A stretch of 64,000 nucleotides of DNA from the NCBI GenBank assembly GCA_039621445.1, contig CP154956.1, positions 86,871,598 to 86,935,597 of the forward strand, read 5' to 3'. The stretch comes from Euglena gracilis. Taxonomy: Eukaryota; Euglenida; Euglenophyceae; Euglenales. Within the stretch, counting starts at the first letter, position 1. Each line of letters starts with the position of its first letter. The notes under the pieces were generated by a model. It had not been told where the DNA came from, searched no databases, and worked only from the letters and a program-made list of their open reading frames with translations. Made by a program: the position numbers and the translations under genes. Of the stretch, positions 59,301-64,000 are shown piece after piece.

Positions 59301-62300
59301 TGACTTACATTCTTTTTTTTGTCTGGTTTCCTGCAAATCAGCAGCTTTTGGCCCTTTTGGCCATTTTTTTTTGCCATTCTGGACCACTTTTGTCCACTTT
59401 TGGCCATTTTGGGCTGCATTTGGCAATTTTGACCATTTTTGGCTGTTTGAATGCATTTTTGCTTTATTTTCACCAATTTTTGGCTGCTTCTGGCTATTTT
59501 TGCACATTTGTGTCCATTTTAGGCCACTTCTGACTGCTTTTATCCACTTTTTGCCCCTTTTTGGCCACTTTTGGCCATTTTGTGGCCACTTGCACAGATT
59601 CGGTGATCATTGGGACAGTTTGGGTATGATCTGGTGGTTAAACCTGGTGATTTGGGCAAAAAAAAACACCCAAAATTGACGAAATTCACTCAAATGCCTT
59701 TTTATTGCAATTTGATAATTGATGGGCGCTTTTGCGGGCGTTTTTCTCTCATTCAGTCATTTTAGGTTGTACCTGCTTCCTGTCATGCGGTGCCACGCGG
59801 TGTGCGCGGTGCGGCAGCATCCCCAAAGAGGGATGCACAAGAATGCACGAGTTGCCTTTTTCTTTACAACCCTTTCTTTTTGGTCAAAAAAAGTTGCAGG
59901 ACATGATTCGCGATGACAAATATTTGGTGGCCACAGGGGTGGATGAAACCGACGACCCCAGGGTGAGCAATGAGTACATCACATCATGTGGTGATCCCAT
60001 GTGGCGACGGGGCAAAAGATCCTGAGCACCTGGCTGGGCCTCATAGGGGACTCATAGGGGACAAAAAAAAGAGGCCAAGAGCCTGACCTTGTTGCATGTG
60101 TTTTTTTCCCGGCCCCCCCCCCAAGGCAACCCACCGGAACCCCACCGGATCCCACCGGATCCCACCGGGTCCCACCGGATCCCACCGGACCCCACCGGAG
60201 ACCAAAAACCGGAGATGACTGTCCTTGCCTGCCCCCATCCATGGCACCTGGTATGCCAAGGTATTCTCAGCAAATGCCAAAGCGATGTTCTCTCGCCTGA
60301 CAGCGTTTTGCGTCCCAGGCAGGGGTTTTTTTTGTCGTGGACCCGGGGGGGTAGGGTGGGTGGGTCCGGCCGACCCCCCCCCCACTGGGGGGGACCCCCC
60401 AGAGGGGGGTGGGATATACTTTTCGGCGCCGAAGGCGCCAAAATTTTTGAAAAGTGCTATTTTTAGTATTTTCGCGATTTTTCGGCCATTTTTTGTGGGT
60501 CCCCAGGACCCCCCCCCCTCTCAGGGGGCCCCCCAGGGGGTGGGTGGGTGGGGGGGGACCCCCCTCCCCCCGGTCTTAAAAAATAAGCCTGGTCCCAGGA
60601 AAAAAATTGTATGCATGTCCCCAATATTTTGCACCGTCTCGCGGAATTCATTGGGATGGCGGTCTCGGACAAGGTTTTTTAACCCAAAAGTATTTGAGTT
60701 CTTTGCCGGAACCTTCACACCCTACTCTTCAAAGATTGTTTTTCCTAAATGTTTTTTTTTAAAAAATATGCAACACCAGCATACACCTGGTTTCAGCACT
60801 GGAATTTTGTATTGATACACAGTCCCTGGCCCGGTTGAGGGATGATCATCTTTTCCCAGGTGAAAGTGCTTCTTGAAAGCAGCCATTTAAAAAAGGCTCT
60901 GTCACGAACATTCAGGTGCAAAAAACATCCACTGACAGGGTTAAAAAGCAAGGTTTTATATGCTCTACCCCCCCCCCCCCGATACAGCCGATATTTTACG
61001 ATATTTTTTGGGGATCCGATGAGTTCCAGATTTTCGATAAACCCGATATGGGCCGATATCCAGCATCCGTCCTTCAAATATACATACATACATAAATGGC
61101 AGGTCCCAACTATGCCCCCCCCCTGTCGCGCCTGACTTTAGGCCTAACTTGGAGATCAGTGTTAGGTGTACAGTTTCCTGGCAGGTCGTTGGCATATTTG
61201 GGGCGGGGTTATGGACAAGGTGTGGCCCATCTGGTAAGCCATGGTTCCGGTGCACCTGGCCAAGCCCCTTATCCGTCGGGAGCAGGGCTGTTTGGGCAGT
61301 CCCCGTCACAGACGAGGCTGGTGGGTGATGTGTCTGGATGCCCTGCAGAGATGCCGTCATTCCCCCCCCCCCTCCCGCCATCGGCGATTCGCGTATCCCG
61401 CCAATCCTGCCGTTTTCCAATTGGGATTTTGTTTCTTTTGCCCTGGGCTGAGAATGGGAGACAAGGTTTGATGAAAAGCCAGGTGGGACCAGACCAGACT
61501 TTCAGTTAGTGCGCCGCACATTTTTTTTTCTGTGCGCCGCAAGCGCCGCAGGAAAATTTGACCATGCGCCGCAAGCACCGCAGCAATAAATCCACCGTGC
61601 GCCGCATGCGCCGCAGCAAAAAATTTCTGTGCGCCGCAAGCGCCGCAGCATTATTTTCACCATGTGTTGTAAGCACCACATTTTAATTTCACCTTTCTTC
61701 CCCTTTCCGGCCTCTTTGATATTTTCTCGACTGGTGCCGAGAAGGGCAAGGCGACAGGGAGTGAACTTTTGTGCAATCTCTTTGTTCGTCTTTGCAGGCT
61801 TTTTCACAAAATGTCTGACAATTTAAGTTCATCGAGCAGATCATCAAGTGTTGAAGACCCTCTGGCGAGCAAAGCGCAACGCACGCCGGAGGGCCTCCGT
61901 TCTTGCAAGTGTTTCACTTCTGACTCAAGCTCATTCAGGCGTTCTTCCAGCCTTGGCTTGCATGGTGACTTCAGCACTGTCATGGTTGGCAACCATCAGT
62001 GATTCATTGGAAGCTTTTATCCTAAAATTAAACGAACCCCCGGAAGATACAAAGGTGCACTTGTCAGTGAGGATGATGTGGAACTGGAATCCCTCAGCCG
62101 TTGGTCGCTACAACTCATTCAGCGGACTCAGGGCATGCTCAAAAAGAGGTTTGATATGGAACCTGGGTCATTAATCACGGCAGCTGCTCTGTTCGACCGC
62201 CACATTTGGCCCTCCAATGTAAAATTTGACCTGGCGCAAGTTTCTTTGCAGCTTGGTGGTCTGCAAGAGAGCTTTCCAGCAGCAGCAAAAGCAGCAGGAG

Positions 62301-63573
62301 GAAAATCTTTGCTCGCTGAGAGCTTTGTCACCACTGCTCAATTGTTAATGCATGAGCTCCCTCTAAATCGGTCCAACGCTGGACGGGTGCGGGCAGCAGA
62401 TCGTTGTGAAGCGTGGGAACATGCTGCACGAACAATCAAGCTGCCCAGTTCCCAACCCATCCTCCGGGTTGCATTGCGTTGTGCGCAATGCAATTGCAGC
62501 TGGGAGCCAACTGTGGTGGGTTGGCTGGAATCACTGTCATTATTGTTTTTGATAACAGTGAGGCCGGTGCTACCATGGTGAAGCACAGCTTCGCCAAAAG
62601 CCCGGGTGTGAGCACCTTTGTGGTTCAAAGTGCACCGCAATAAAATTTCAGGAAAAAATTGTGTGCGCCGCAAGCGCCGCAGCAAAAAATTTCTTTGCGC
62701 CGCAAGCACCGCAGCAAAATTTTGTCCATGCACCGCATGCGCCGCAGAAAATTTTTTTTTGCGCCGCACAGAACTTCCTGAGGCGCACTAACTGAAAGTC
62801 TGGACCAGACACATGTGTTGCCATGCTGGCGGGGTTTCTGCACAAAGCACATATTTTCAACAAGAAATGCAGCGAATGACGCAAAAAAATTCCGACCCCT
62901 TGGGTTTGTATACATGTGCATATTTATATATATATATATATAAATATCATATATGTGTGTATCATATACATTGTGTACATATGTGTGTATCATATACATT
63001 GTGTACATATGTGTGTATCATATACATTGTGTACATATGCATGTACATGTATACACACACACACACGTATACATGTGCATATATTTTATACGTAAATATG
63101 TCATATATTTGTGTATCATGTACATTGTGTACATATGCATGTACATGTATACACACACACACACACACACACGTATACATGTGCATATATTTTATACGTA
63201 AATATGTCATATATTTGTGTATCATATACATTGTGTACATATGCATGTACATGTACACACACACACACACACACACACACACGTATACATGTGCATATCA
63301 TACAAACATAAATACACGCAGAAATTTGTCGAAAAGGTTAGTGGAAATTGCGGGCAAGGCCCAAAAAAAATTCGCCTCGCACACTTGCATTCCAATCCTG
63401 CTTCCACTCCTCGGCTCAAGTCCCATCGCAGCCCTGGCCGTGTGCCACGCCGGGCTACCCCGCAGGCTACCCGGCCCCAGGGCAGCCCCCCCTCCCCACC
63501 GACCCTCCGCCGCAGCAAGGCGGCGCCCTCGGCTACGACCCGAGTGCGTACGGCGCCCCGCCGGCCGGACAGG
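29314..63573 (+). CDS. Three-RRM RNA-binding protein, CELF/FCA type (3' end beyond window)
   Basis: Exons: 29314-29353, 29403-29590, 29643-29785, 29900-29947, 38430-38497, 38547-38618, 41983-42191, 42976-43057, 43730-43809, 46004-46054, 49758-49849, 50477-50649, about 51796-51901, 52275-52476, 53382-53473, 63432-63573. Phases agree from the first exon to 50649, and from 53473 to 63432; a junction before 53382 does not, so an exon is missing there. RRM1 has RNP2 RLFIGQV and RNP1 RGCAFVNF and ends HNSRTLPG, the ending seen in CELF/Bruno and plant FCA RRM1. RRM2 has ISVGGIP and a degenerate RNP1. RRM3 has KLFIGQL and KGCAFMRF, then IEIRFAQ. The tail is Gly/Tyr/Pro/Ala-rich. A stop codon at 29290 precedes the ATG in frame. 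Such proteins bind U-rich or UG-rich RNA and control splicing, polyadenylation or translation. The last exon ends in phase 1, so coding continues beyond the window. Confidence 0.85.
29403..29590 (+). CDS. RRM gene exon 2, body of RRM1
   Basis: Acceptor catacttag. Encodes TATEEDIRPIFVPYGDILEV, RGCAFVNF and ALRATHNSRTLPG; donor GTCTCT, phase 0. The preceding intron is only 49 bp. Confidence 0.9.
29643..29785 (+). CDS. RRM gene exon 3, end of RRM1 and linker
   Basis: Acceptor acctgcag. Encodes ARPIQVSYAQNQGG, the final RRM strand, then a linker ending VVAKNIAEAANI. Donor GTCATT, phase 2. Confidence 0.85.
29900..29947 (+). CDS. RRM gene exon 4, linker
   Basis: Of two tandem acceptors (29895 and 29899), the second gives MPNPVNQSGPLLLGC in phase with exon 3. 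Donor GTATTC, phase 2, matches exon 5, 8.5 kb away. Confidence 0.6.
30380..30446 (-). tRNA. tRNA-like sequence (tRNA pseudogene or SINE head)
   Basis: Minus strand starts GCCTCCATAGTTTAGTTGG (box A TAGTTTAGTTGG), has an anticodon-like stem CCAGT/ACTGG with a 6-nt loop, and a T arm with box B GGGTTCAAACCCC. The 3' side cannot pair with GCCTCCA, so this is not an intact tRNA. A second box-B-like copy (GGTTCAAACCCCAG) lies inverted at about 30329. Confidence 0.4.
30880..31950. other. Intronic repeats, no gene seen
   Basis: GACTGACTGG/G-tract units at 31190-31370, an imperfect GACTAGTCGG palindrome near 31105, and a 45-bp direct duplication (AAAACCTATTTTCTGACGCC) at about 31638 and 31685. Otherwise A/T-rich. 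Confidence 0.5.
32240..32359 (-). CDS. Candidate third exon of hAT element A
   Basis: Acceptor ccacag at 32361-32360 in the right phase. Encodes LCSLKISTDAEEIRMSLDSI. The 3' limit is unclear because the frame runs into G/C-tract repeat. Confidence 0.35.
32479..32688 (-). CDS. hAT transposase exon, DUF659-like core start
   Basis: Acceptor gaacattag, donor GTGCGT; 70 codons, phase 0 at both ends. Encodes RGSDIFLLVDGGTLNGKRLL, then LNACLGWNGETYFYKSVRVP. The second copy at 58.9-59.03 kb has the parallel STSYFYRSIRAPNLTAEQF, which supports the frame. Confidence 0.75.
32761..33260 (-). CDS. hAT transposase N-terminal exon, BED zinc finger
   Basis: ATG at 33260 opens MAAFKKFFDDVG. WVGTVWRCKL...VPCGAKV supplies two Cys, and NTTGLHNHMREHHPVEY supplies the His pair, the BED layout that binds DNA in hAT transposases. 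Downstream RRNIALAFSENVAT and PPFQVLDSPSFRGAF match the segment preceding the catalytic core (typical pattern F-x-V-x-x-x-x-F-R). The 3' splice boundary is unresolved; the open frame ends at 32761. Confidence 0.75.
33494..33584. repeat. Hairpin 1 (GACGCCGGTTCGGGCG palindrome)
   Basis: Arms 33494-33521 and 33556-33584 are reverse complements containing GTGTCCCAGACGCCGGTTC. It abuts the target-site duplication of hAT element A. Confidence 0.8.
33585..34529. mobile_element. Inverted-repeat element between hairpins 1 and 2
   Basis: Ends share about 50 bp of imperfect inverted repeat, including CGCCAAATGCCTGCCCTGAAA. Inside, direct arrays of a 31-33-bp unit (CGTTTTCCATTAAGGCATCT) lie at 33640-33800 and 34295-34410. 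The centre holds two copies of the CGATCGAAAGCTCTTTTCA family. No target-site duplication found and no ORF recognised. Confidence 0.6.
34530..34625. repeat. Hairpin 2, near-perfect 47-bp arms
   Basis: AATCGGGGTTCAATCACGAT is mirrored by ATCGTGATTGAACCCCGATT around a GGCGCCTTCGGCGCC centre (about 34577). Confidence 0.9.
34631..35812. mobile_element. Inverted-repeat element between hairpins 2 and 3
   Basis: Ends AAAACCTATTTTCTGGGCCC (34631) and the inverse at 35777-35812, differing by a 2-bp insertion. Direct arrays of a 31-32-bp unit (TGTCGGTCGATTTCCATTC) lie at 34705-34850 and 35555-35720. Between them, a palindromic cluster of GTTTCGAAACGCAGACTCAG-like pieces lies at 35280-35385. No target-site duplication was found. 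Confidence 0.65.
35814..35917. repeat. Hairpin 3, perfect 43-bp arms
   Basis: Arms 35814-35856 and 35875-35917 are exact reverse complements (AAAAATCGACCGACACTAAC ... GTTAGTGTCGGTCGATTTTT) around an 18-nt loop. Confidence 0.95.
36421..37145 (+). mobile_element. Segment between direct CACTAGTGCGCA repeats
   Basis: CACTAGTGCGCA followed by TGTTCAC(C/T)AGTGA occurs at 36423-36449 and again at about 37115-37142 in the same orientation, bracketing one ORF. More TTCACTAGTGAA palindromes occur at 36012-36100 and 37140-37178. Confidence 0.45.
36505..37108 (+). CDS. Tyrosine-recombinase core-binding-domain-like ORF
   Basis: Open frame with an acceptor (tttccctcacag) just upstream and ATG at 36508, ending TGA at 37106. 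Predicted helices FLEYIDVCNRHGVVFASLDE, SFWTYVNAVSNIYKALAP and NNVLQADELLTVL follow the order of the SAM-like core-binding domain of tyrosine recombinases, where xxTYxxAVSxxYK is typical. The catalytic domain is absent, so it could be a truncated recombinase or an exon of one. Codon use lacks the GC bias of the host exons. Similarity is by pattern only; no catalytic residue is available to test it. Confidence 0.4.
37495..38300. repeat. G/C-tract unit and GACGCCGGTTCGGGCG hairpins
   Basis: CAAAGTGGCCA/C-tract repeats at 37510-37740, a CGGCGCCTTTGGCGCG palindrome near 37612, and at 38175-38275 several copies of GACGCCGGTTCGGGCG in both orientations. No exon until 38430. Confidence 0.6.
38430..38497 (+). 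CDS. RRM gene exon 5, start of RRM2
   Basis: Acceptor cttcccacag. Encodes RYAHRISVGGIPSNWPLEHI, with RNP2-like ISVGGI. The 1-nt split codon matches exon 4; donor GTCCCT, phase 1. Confidence 0.8.
38547..38618 (+). CDS. RRM gene exon 6, RRM2 helix 1 and strand 2
   Basis: Acceptor tttctacag. Encodes GLFARHGQLVDLCIHLKKDS; donor GTGTCA, phase 1. The intron between exons 5 and 6 is 49 bp. Confidence 0.8.
38900..41980. other. Intronic G/C-tract repeat cluster
   Basis: Holds GGGTTTGATATAAGG-type units (39210, 39780 inverted), a 220-bp unit at 39520-39700 with an inverted copy at 44890-45110, three tandem AAGTCTGTGGTGTTCATCCA-type repeats at 39380-39510, and a GGCAGGCACTCC/TAAAAAAACAGCCTGG unit at 40750-41060. 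No exon seen. Confidence 0.55.
41983..42191 (+). CDS. RRM gene exon 7, end of RRM2 and start of RRM3
   Basis: Acceptor tgtaccag gives a split codon joining exon 6. Encodes SVTALMSSAEELTLVSNGVQ (RRM2 with a degenerate RNP1), then SVGKLFIGQLPDQASVQQ (RNP2 of RRM3). The consensus donor GTGAGC at 42192, phase 0, is chosen over GTCCCC at 42172, which breaks the frame. Confidence 0.8.
42976..43057 (+). CDS. RRM gene exon 8, RRM3 helix 1
   Basis: Acceptor gccgaacag. Encodes DIRQIFENFGRLEDINVLRD and ends AGCAAAG before GCGTGA. The RNP1 reading K-G-C-A-F across the junction requires this GC donor. Confidence 0.85.
43730..43809 (+). CDS. RRM gene exon 9, RRM3 RNP1
   Basis: Acceptor gttgtgcag. Encodes GCAFMRFSDPAVTLAVICLL and HGKFRLQ; donor GTCATA, phase 0. 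Confidence 0.85.
43810..46003. other. Intron with dispersed repeats
   Basis: AAAATAAGACCCC-type units (44090-44460), a GGGTTTGATATAAGG unit (44615, 44705), the inverted copy of the 39.5-kb unit (44890-45110) and a GGCAGGCACTCC/AACAGCCTGG unit (45580-45820). No exon seen. Confidence 0.5.
46004..46054 (+). CDS. RRM gene exon 10, last strand of RRM3
   Basis: 51 bp, phase 0 at both ends, acceptor ctgtgccag, donor GTGTGC. Encodes GNLRAIEIRFAQTPAAK, the closing RRM strand. Confidence 0.8.
46055..49757. other. 3.7-kb intron, no exon recognised
   Basis: G/C-tract units at 46400-46700, 46970-47170, 49030-49310 and 49570-49650. The rest is A/T-rich with T runs. Exons encoding low-complexity tail could be missed here. 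Confidence 0.4.
49758..49849 (+). CDS. RRM gene exon 11, Gly/Tyr/Pro-rich tail
   Basis: Acceptor cctccgcag. Encodes AAQPFGMPGVDGSNPYGPGY and AAWAAYYQ; donor GTGCTC, phase 2, matching exon 12. Confidence 0.75.
50477..50649 (+). CDS. RRM gene exon 12, Ala/Tyr-rich tail
   Basis: Acceptor cttcccag. Encodes MAAYPAYYASLYGAATTGAA and ADGQQGTPALRSSADN. Donor GTTCAT at 50650, or GTCTCA at 50627; both are phase 1. Confidence 0.7.
51796..51901 (+). CDS. RRM gene exon(s) 13, tail
   Basis: Acceptor atttcaag at 51795 and donor GTACGG after 51901. An internal GTGAGT at 51832 and acceptor gccggcag at 51845 suggest either two small exons or one. The frame VAPGAPAADGSQNGASSTG joins exon 14 in phase. Confidence 0.5.
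52275..52476 (+). CDS. RRM gene exon 14, poly-Ala and GYP repeats
   Basis: Acceptor ctcacag. Encodes PGWPAGYSYSGQPSTAVVS, a run of 12 Ala, then YPGYSAAPMAGYPGYAGYPP; donor GTTGCC, phase 2. The GCC/GCG Ala run is a likely slippage site. Confidence 0.8.
52477..53381. other. Intron; a missing exon is expected here
   Basis: A/T-rich with T runs. The phase mismatch between 52476 (phase 2) and 53382 (needs phase 1) implies an unseen exon or a different donor. Confidence 0.4.
53382..53473 (+). CDS. RRM gene exon 15, GYP tail
   Basis: Acceptor tccccccag, donor GTGACC, phase 0. Encodes GYPDPYNSTQAPGYPPSGYK and ends GFPQDMEEPQ. Confidence 0.8.
54213..54970 (+). mobile_element. hAT element D, Ds-like, keeps the last transposase exon
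   Basis: Perfect 19-bp termini: CAGGGATTTGTGCTTATCC at 54213-54231 and its inverse at 54952-54970. CTCTTTA is duplicated at 54206-54212 and 54971-54977. With the following C it becomes 8 bp if one terminus is trimmed by a base. GGATAACTAC arrays lie inside both ends in the same orientation (about 54236-54365 and 54868-54932). The middle holds one terminal exon. The element is 758 bp and fits an internally deleted hAT copy. It lies in the 10-kb intron of the RRM gene. Confidence 0.85.
54471..54690 (+). pseudogene. hAT C-terminal dimerisation-domain exon
   Basis: Acceptor cctgtctctag; frame VVIERFFKQPFSS, then KRWASFSLAGVIDVKNRQKM and MFCNGACEEWWMKD, ending TAA. The pattern F-S-x-A-G-x-I ... 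R-x-x-M matches the hAT C-terminal dimerisation segment (usual form E-R-x-F-S-x-A-G ... R-x-x-L). With no upstream exons it cannot make an active enzyme. Confidence 0.55.
55378..55514. mobile_element. G/C-tract-ended TIR element (137 bp) with TA flanks
   Basis: CCCCCCCCTAGTCGTATGACC at the left is mirrored at the right. TA lies just outside both ends. Two direct copies of GGTCACAGGTTGCAGG lie inside. Confidence 0.65.
55515..57196. other. Intronic stretch without a supported exon
   Basis: Reasonably high-complexity DNA with open frames on both strands (e.g. RFRWAEDEDQAFWQAI on plus at about 55910-55960), but no consistent splice-bounded set. It could hold decayed coding sequence. Confidence 0.35.
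59043..60231 (+). mobile_element. Element C nested in hAT element B
   Basis: Termini CAGGCAAGGACAG (59043) and the inverse CTGTCCTTGCCTG (60219-60231), with an imperfect continuation. The 8-bp duplication CCCCCATC at 59035-59042 and 60232-60239 is perfect. CCGGATCCCA arrays lie just inside both ends in the same orientation (59058-59190 and 60128-60200). The middle has helically phased TTTTGGCCA-type repeats (59340-59600) and one exon-like segment. Confidence 0.85.
59908..59970 (+). CDS. Exon-like segment inside element C
   Basis: Acceptor aaagttgcag and consensus donor GTGAGC bound 21 codons, phase 0 at both ends (DMIRDDKYLVATGVDETDD). Just upstream, about 59785-59850, is a Cys-rich frame (CGATRCARCGSIPKEGC). 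It may be a captured host exon or an internal transposase exon. Phase 0/0 would let it enter the host mRNA between 53473 and 63432 without a frameshift. Confidence 0.35.
61495..62802 (+). mobile_element. Intact TIR element E (1308 bp) with one cargo ORF
   Basis: Perfect 21-bp inverted ends beginning CAGACTTTCAG and ending GTGCGCC (61495-61515 and 62782-62802). Perfect 8-bp duplication GACCAGAC at 61487-61494 and 62803-62810. GCGCCGCAAGCGCCGCAG units (2 x 9 bp) lie inside both ends in the same orientation: five at 61532-61680, three or more at 62660-62770. The 8-bp duplication and CAG start suit the hAT superfamily. The encoded protein has no hAT motif, so it is probably mobilised in trans. 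Confidence 0.9.
61811..62581 (+). CDS. Unknown ORF of element E with one in-frame TGA
   Basis: ATG at 61811, preceded by an acceptor-like tttgcag. One frame runs to 62581, interrupted only by TGA at 62000-62002. The first part is Ser-rich (MSDNLSSSSRSSSVEDPLAS). The second part looks globular (SRWSLQLIQRTQGMLKKRFD; SLITAAALFDRHIWPSN). No transposase motif is seen. The TGA may be a recent mutation, be spliced out, or be read through. On the opposite strand, 61992-61804 reads as a possible coiled coil (PRLEERLNELESEVKHLQE), so coding strand is not certain for that part. Confidence 0.45.
62925..63300. repeat. TA/CA minisatellite cluster
   Basis: Three copies of TATCATATACATTGTGTACA-type units, then about 100-bp units with (CA)n and ACGTATACATGTGCATAT. 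ORFs here are repeat artefacts. Confidence 0.9.
63432..63573 (+). CDS. RRM gene exon 16, GYP/Gln-rich tail
   Basis: Acceptor cccatcgcag, donor GTATTG. Encodes TPGYPAGYPAPGQPPLPT and GALGYDPSAYGAPPAGQ. GC-rich third positions. Phase 0 start matches 53473; phase 1 end means coding continues to the right. Confidence 0.8.
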
Positions 63574-63619
63574 GTATTGAGTTGTGGTTTTGGGGGGGGG
63601 TCCTCCCTCCGGACCAGGC

Positions 63620-64000
63620 AATTGCTTAAGCACTGACCGCCCCCCCCCCCCCCCGGGGGGGTGGGTGACTGGTTTTTTCAGAGTGACTGACTGGTTTTTG
63701 GCCCGGACCCCCTCCCCCCGGGGGGGGGGGTCGGCCAGGAGTGGGCAAAAGTGGCTTGAGTGACCCCGGCGCCAAAGGCGCCGGAAAAATTTTTTGGGCC
63801 TAAAGTGACTGGAAAGTGGCCGTTTTTCTGAGTGGCCGGCCGACCCCCCCCCCCCCCGGGGGGGTAGTGACTGGCTGGTTTTTTTGAAAATGAGTGACTG
63901 AAGTGGAGTGACCCCCCCTCCCCCCCCCCCGGGGGTCCGTAAGCAATTGTGTGCTCCGGACCCCCCCCCCTGAGGGGGGGTCCGGGCCCCGGGAACCCAA
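63620..64000. repeat. GACTGACTGG/G-tract repeats at the right edge
   Basis: Units with GTGACTGACTGG, G/C homopolymer hairpins and CGGCGCCAAAGGCGCCGG (63768). Same family as 9640-9720, 30210-30270, 31190-31370 and 50060-50340. Confidence 0.6.

Larger units (their letters stand above)
57360..60320 (-). pseudogene. hAT transposase remnant in element B
   Basis: Pieces in transposase order: RRENIALAFAENTLA (about 60250-60320, parallel to element A), then after the nested insert STSYFYRSIRAPNLTAEQF (about 58940-59010), FAFCVMADNASAFQKAGRL (a DUF659 V-x-D-N-A-S motif, about 58800-58860), CAAHSLQLVW (about 58650-58680, the hAT C-A-A-H motif), VLKDFEKLIPVVSNAVELV after an acceptor at 58597, NPMRFSTQCKFLAQL (about 58195-58235), APEAFLQLWAMKP (about 58030-58065) and HAAVETVWCEEVWRKRR (about 57420-57470). 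TAG and TGA codons and a frame change inside the DUF659 block show it is dead. Confidence 0.7.
57205..61075 (-). mobile_element. hAT element B, near full length, decayed, carrying a nested element
   Basis: Left end AAGGATGGATATTG, right end the inverse of GAAGGACGGATGCTGG. The 8-bp duplication AAATATAC is at 57197-57204 and 61076-61083. Inside both ends are CCGATAT-type repeats in the same orientation (about 57240-57295 and 60975-61060). Minus-strand transposase pieces run from 60320 to about 57360 and are interrupted at 59043-60231 by element C. Without the insert it would be about 2.7 kb, a plausible autonomous length. Confidence 0.8.

Noticed and set aside
61532-62770. Cys/Arg-rich minus-strand proteins (LRRLRRT, CCGACGA)
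   Set aside because: They are readings of the GCGCCGCAAGCGCCGCAG units.

Overview
This is nuclear DNA of a eukaryote. Genes are split into many short exons (roughly 37 to 210 bp). Introns run from 49 bp to about 10 kb, with GT-AG and apparently one GC-AG boundary. Most of the window is intronic or intergenic repeat. The organism cannot be named from the sequence. A single-celled alga or other protist is plausible because of the FCA/CELF-type RNA-binding gene, the intron density, and the many long G or C homopolymer runs that end repeats.

About 0.8-22.7 kb, minus strand: one large gene, probably running off the left edge. Its C-terminal half is a WD40 propeller of at least six blades. Between 10,713 and 4,551 the exons join without a single reading-frame conflict. 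Upstream exons (11.7-22.7 kb) encode a helical, unrecognised region. Several local runs keep phase, but some exons are clearly missing.

About 26-28 kb: a minus-strand tyrosine-recombinase ORF with all expected catalytic motifs, and two orphan plus-strand exons.

About 29.3 to beyond 63.6 kb, plus strand: a three-RRM RNA-binding protein of the CELF/FCA type. A Gly/Tyr/Pro-rich tail follows the RRMs and continues past the right edge. Its two largest introns (29.9-38.4 kb and 53.5-63.4 kb) are full of transposons.

Transposons: five elements have terminal inverted repeats and 7-8-bp target-site duplications that can be read directly: 31958-33485, 54213-54970, 57205-61075, 59043-60231 (nested in the previous one) and 61495-62802. 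Three contain hAT transposase parts (BED finger, DUF659-like block, CAAH motif, C-terminal dimerisation exon). All five carry short tandem repeats of about 8-10 bp (18 = 2 x 9 in one) just inside both ends, in the same orientation. The repeat sequence differs in each element. This shared design is the most unusual signal in the window.

Other mobile or structural DNA: a chain of long hairpins alternating with inverted-repeat elements (33.5-35.9 kb), a recombinase-N-terminus-like ORF between direct CACTAGTG-containing repeats (36.4-37.15 kb), small G/C-tract-ended elements (two with flanking TA), and several dispersed families that share a GGCGCC-type palindrome.
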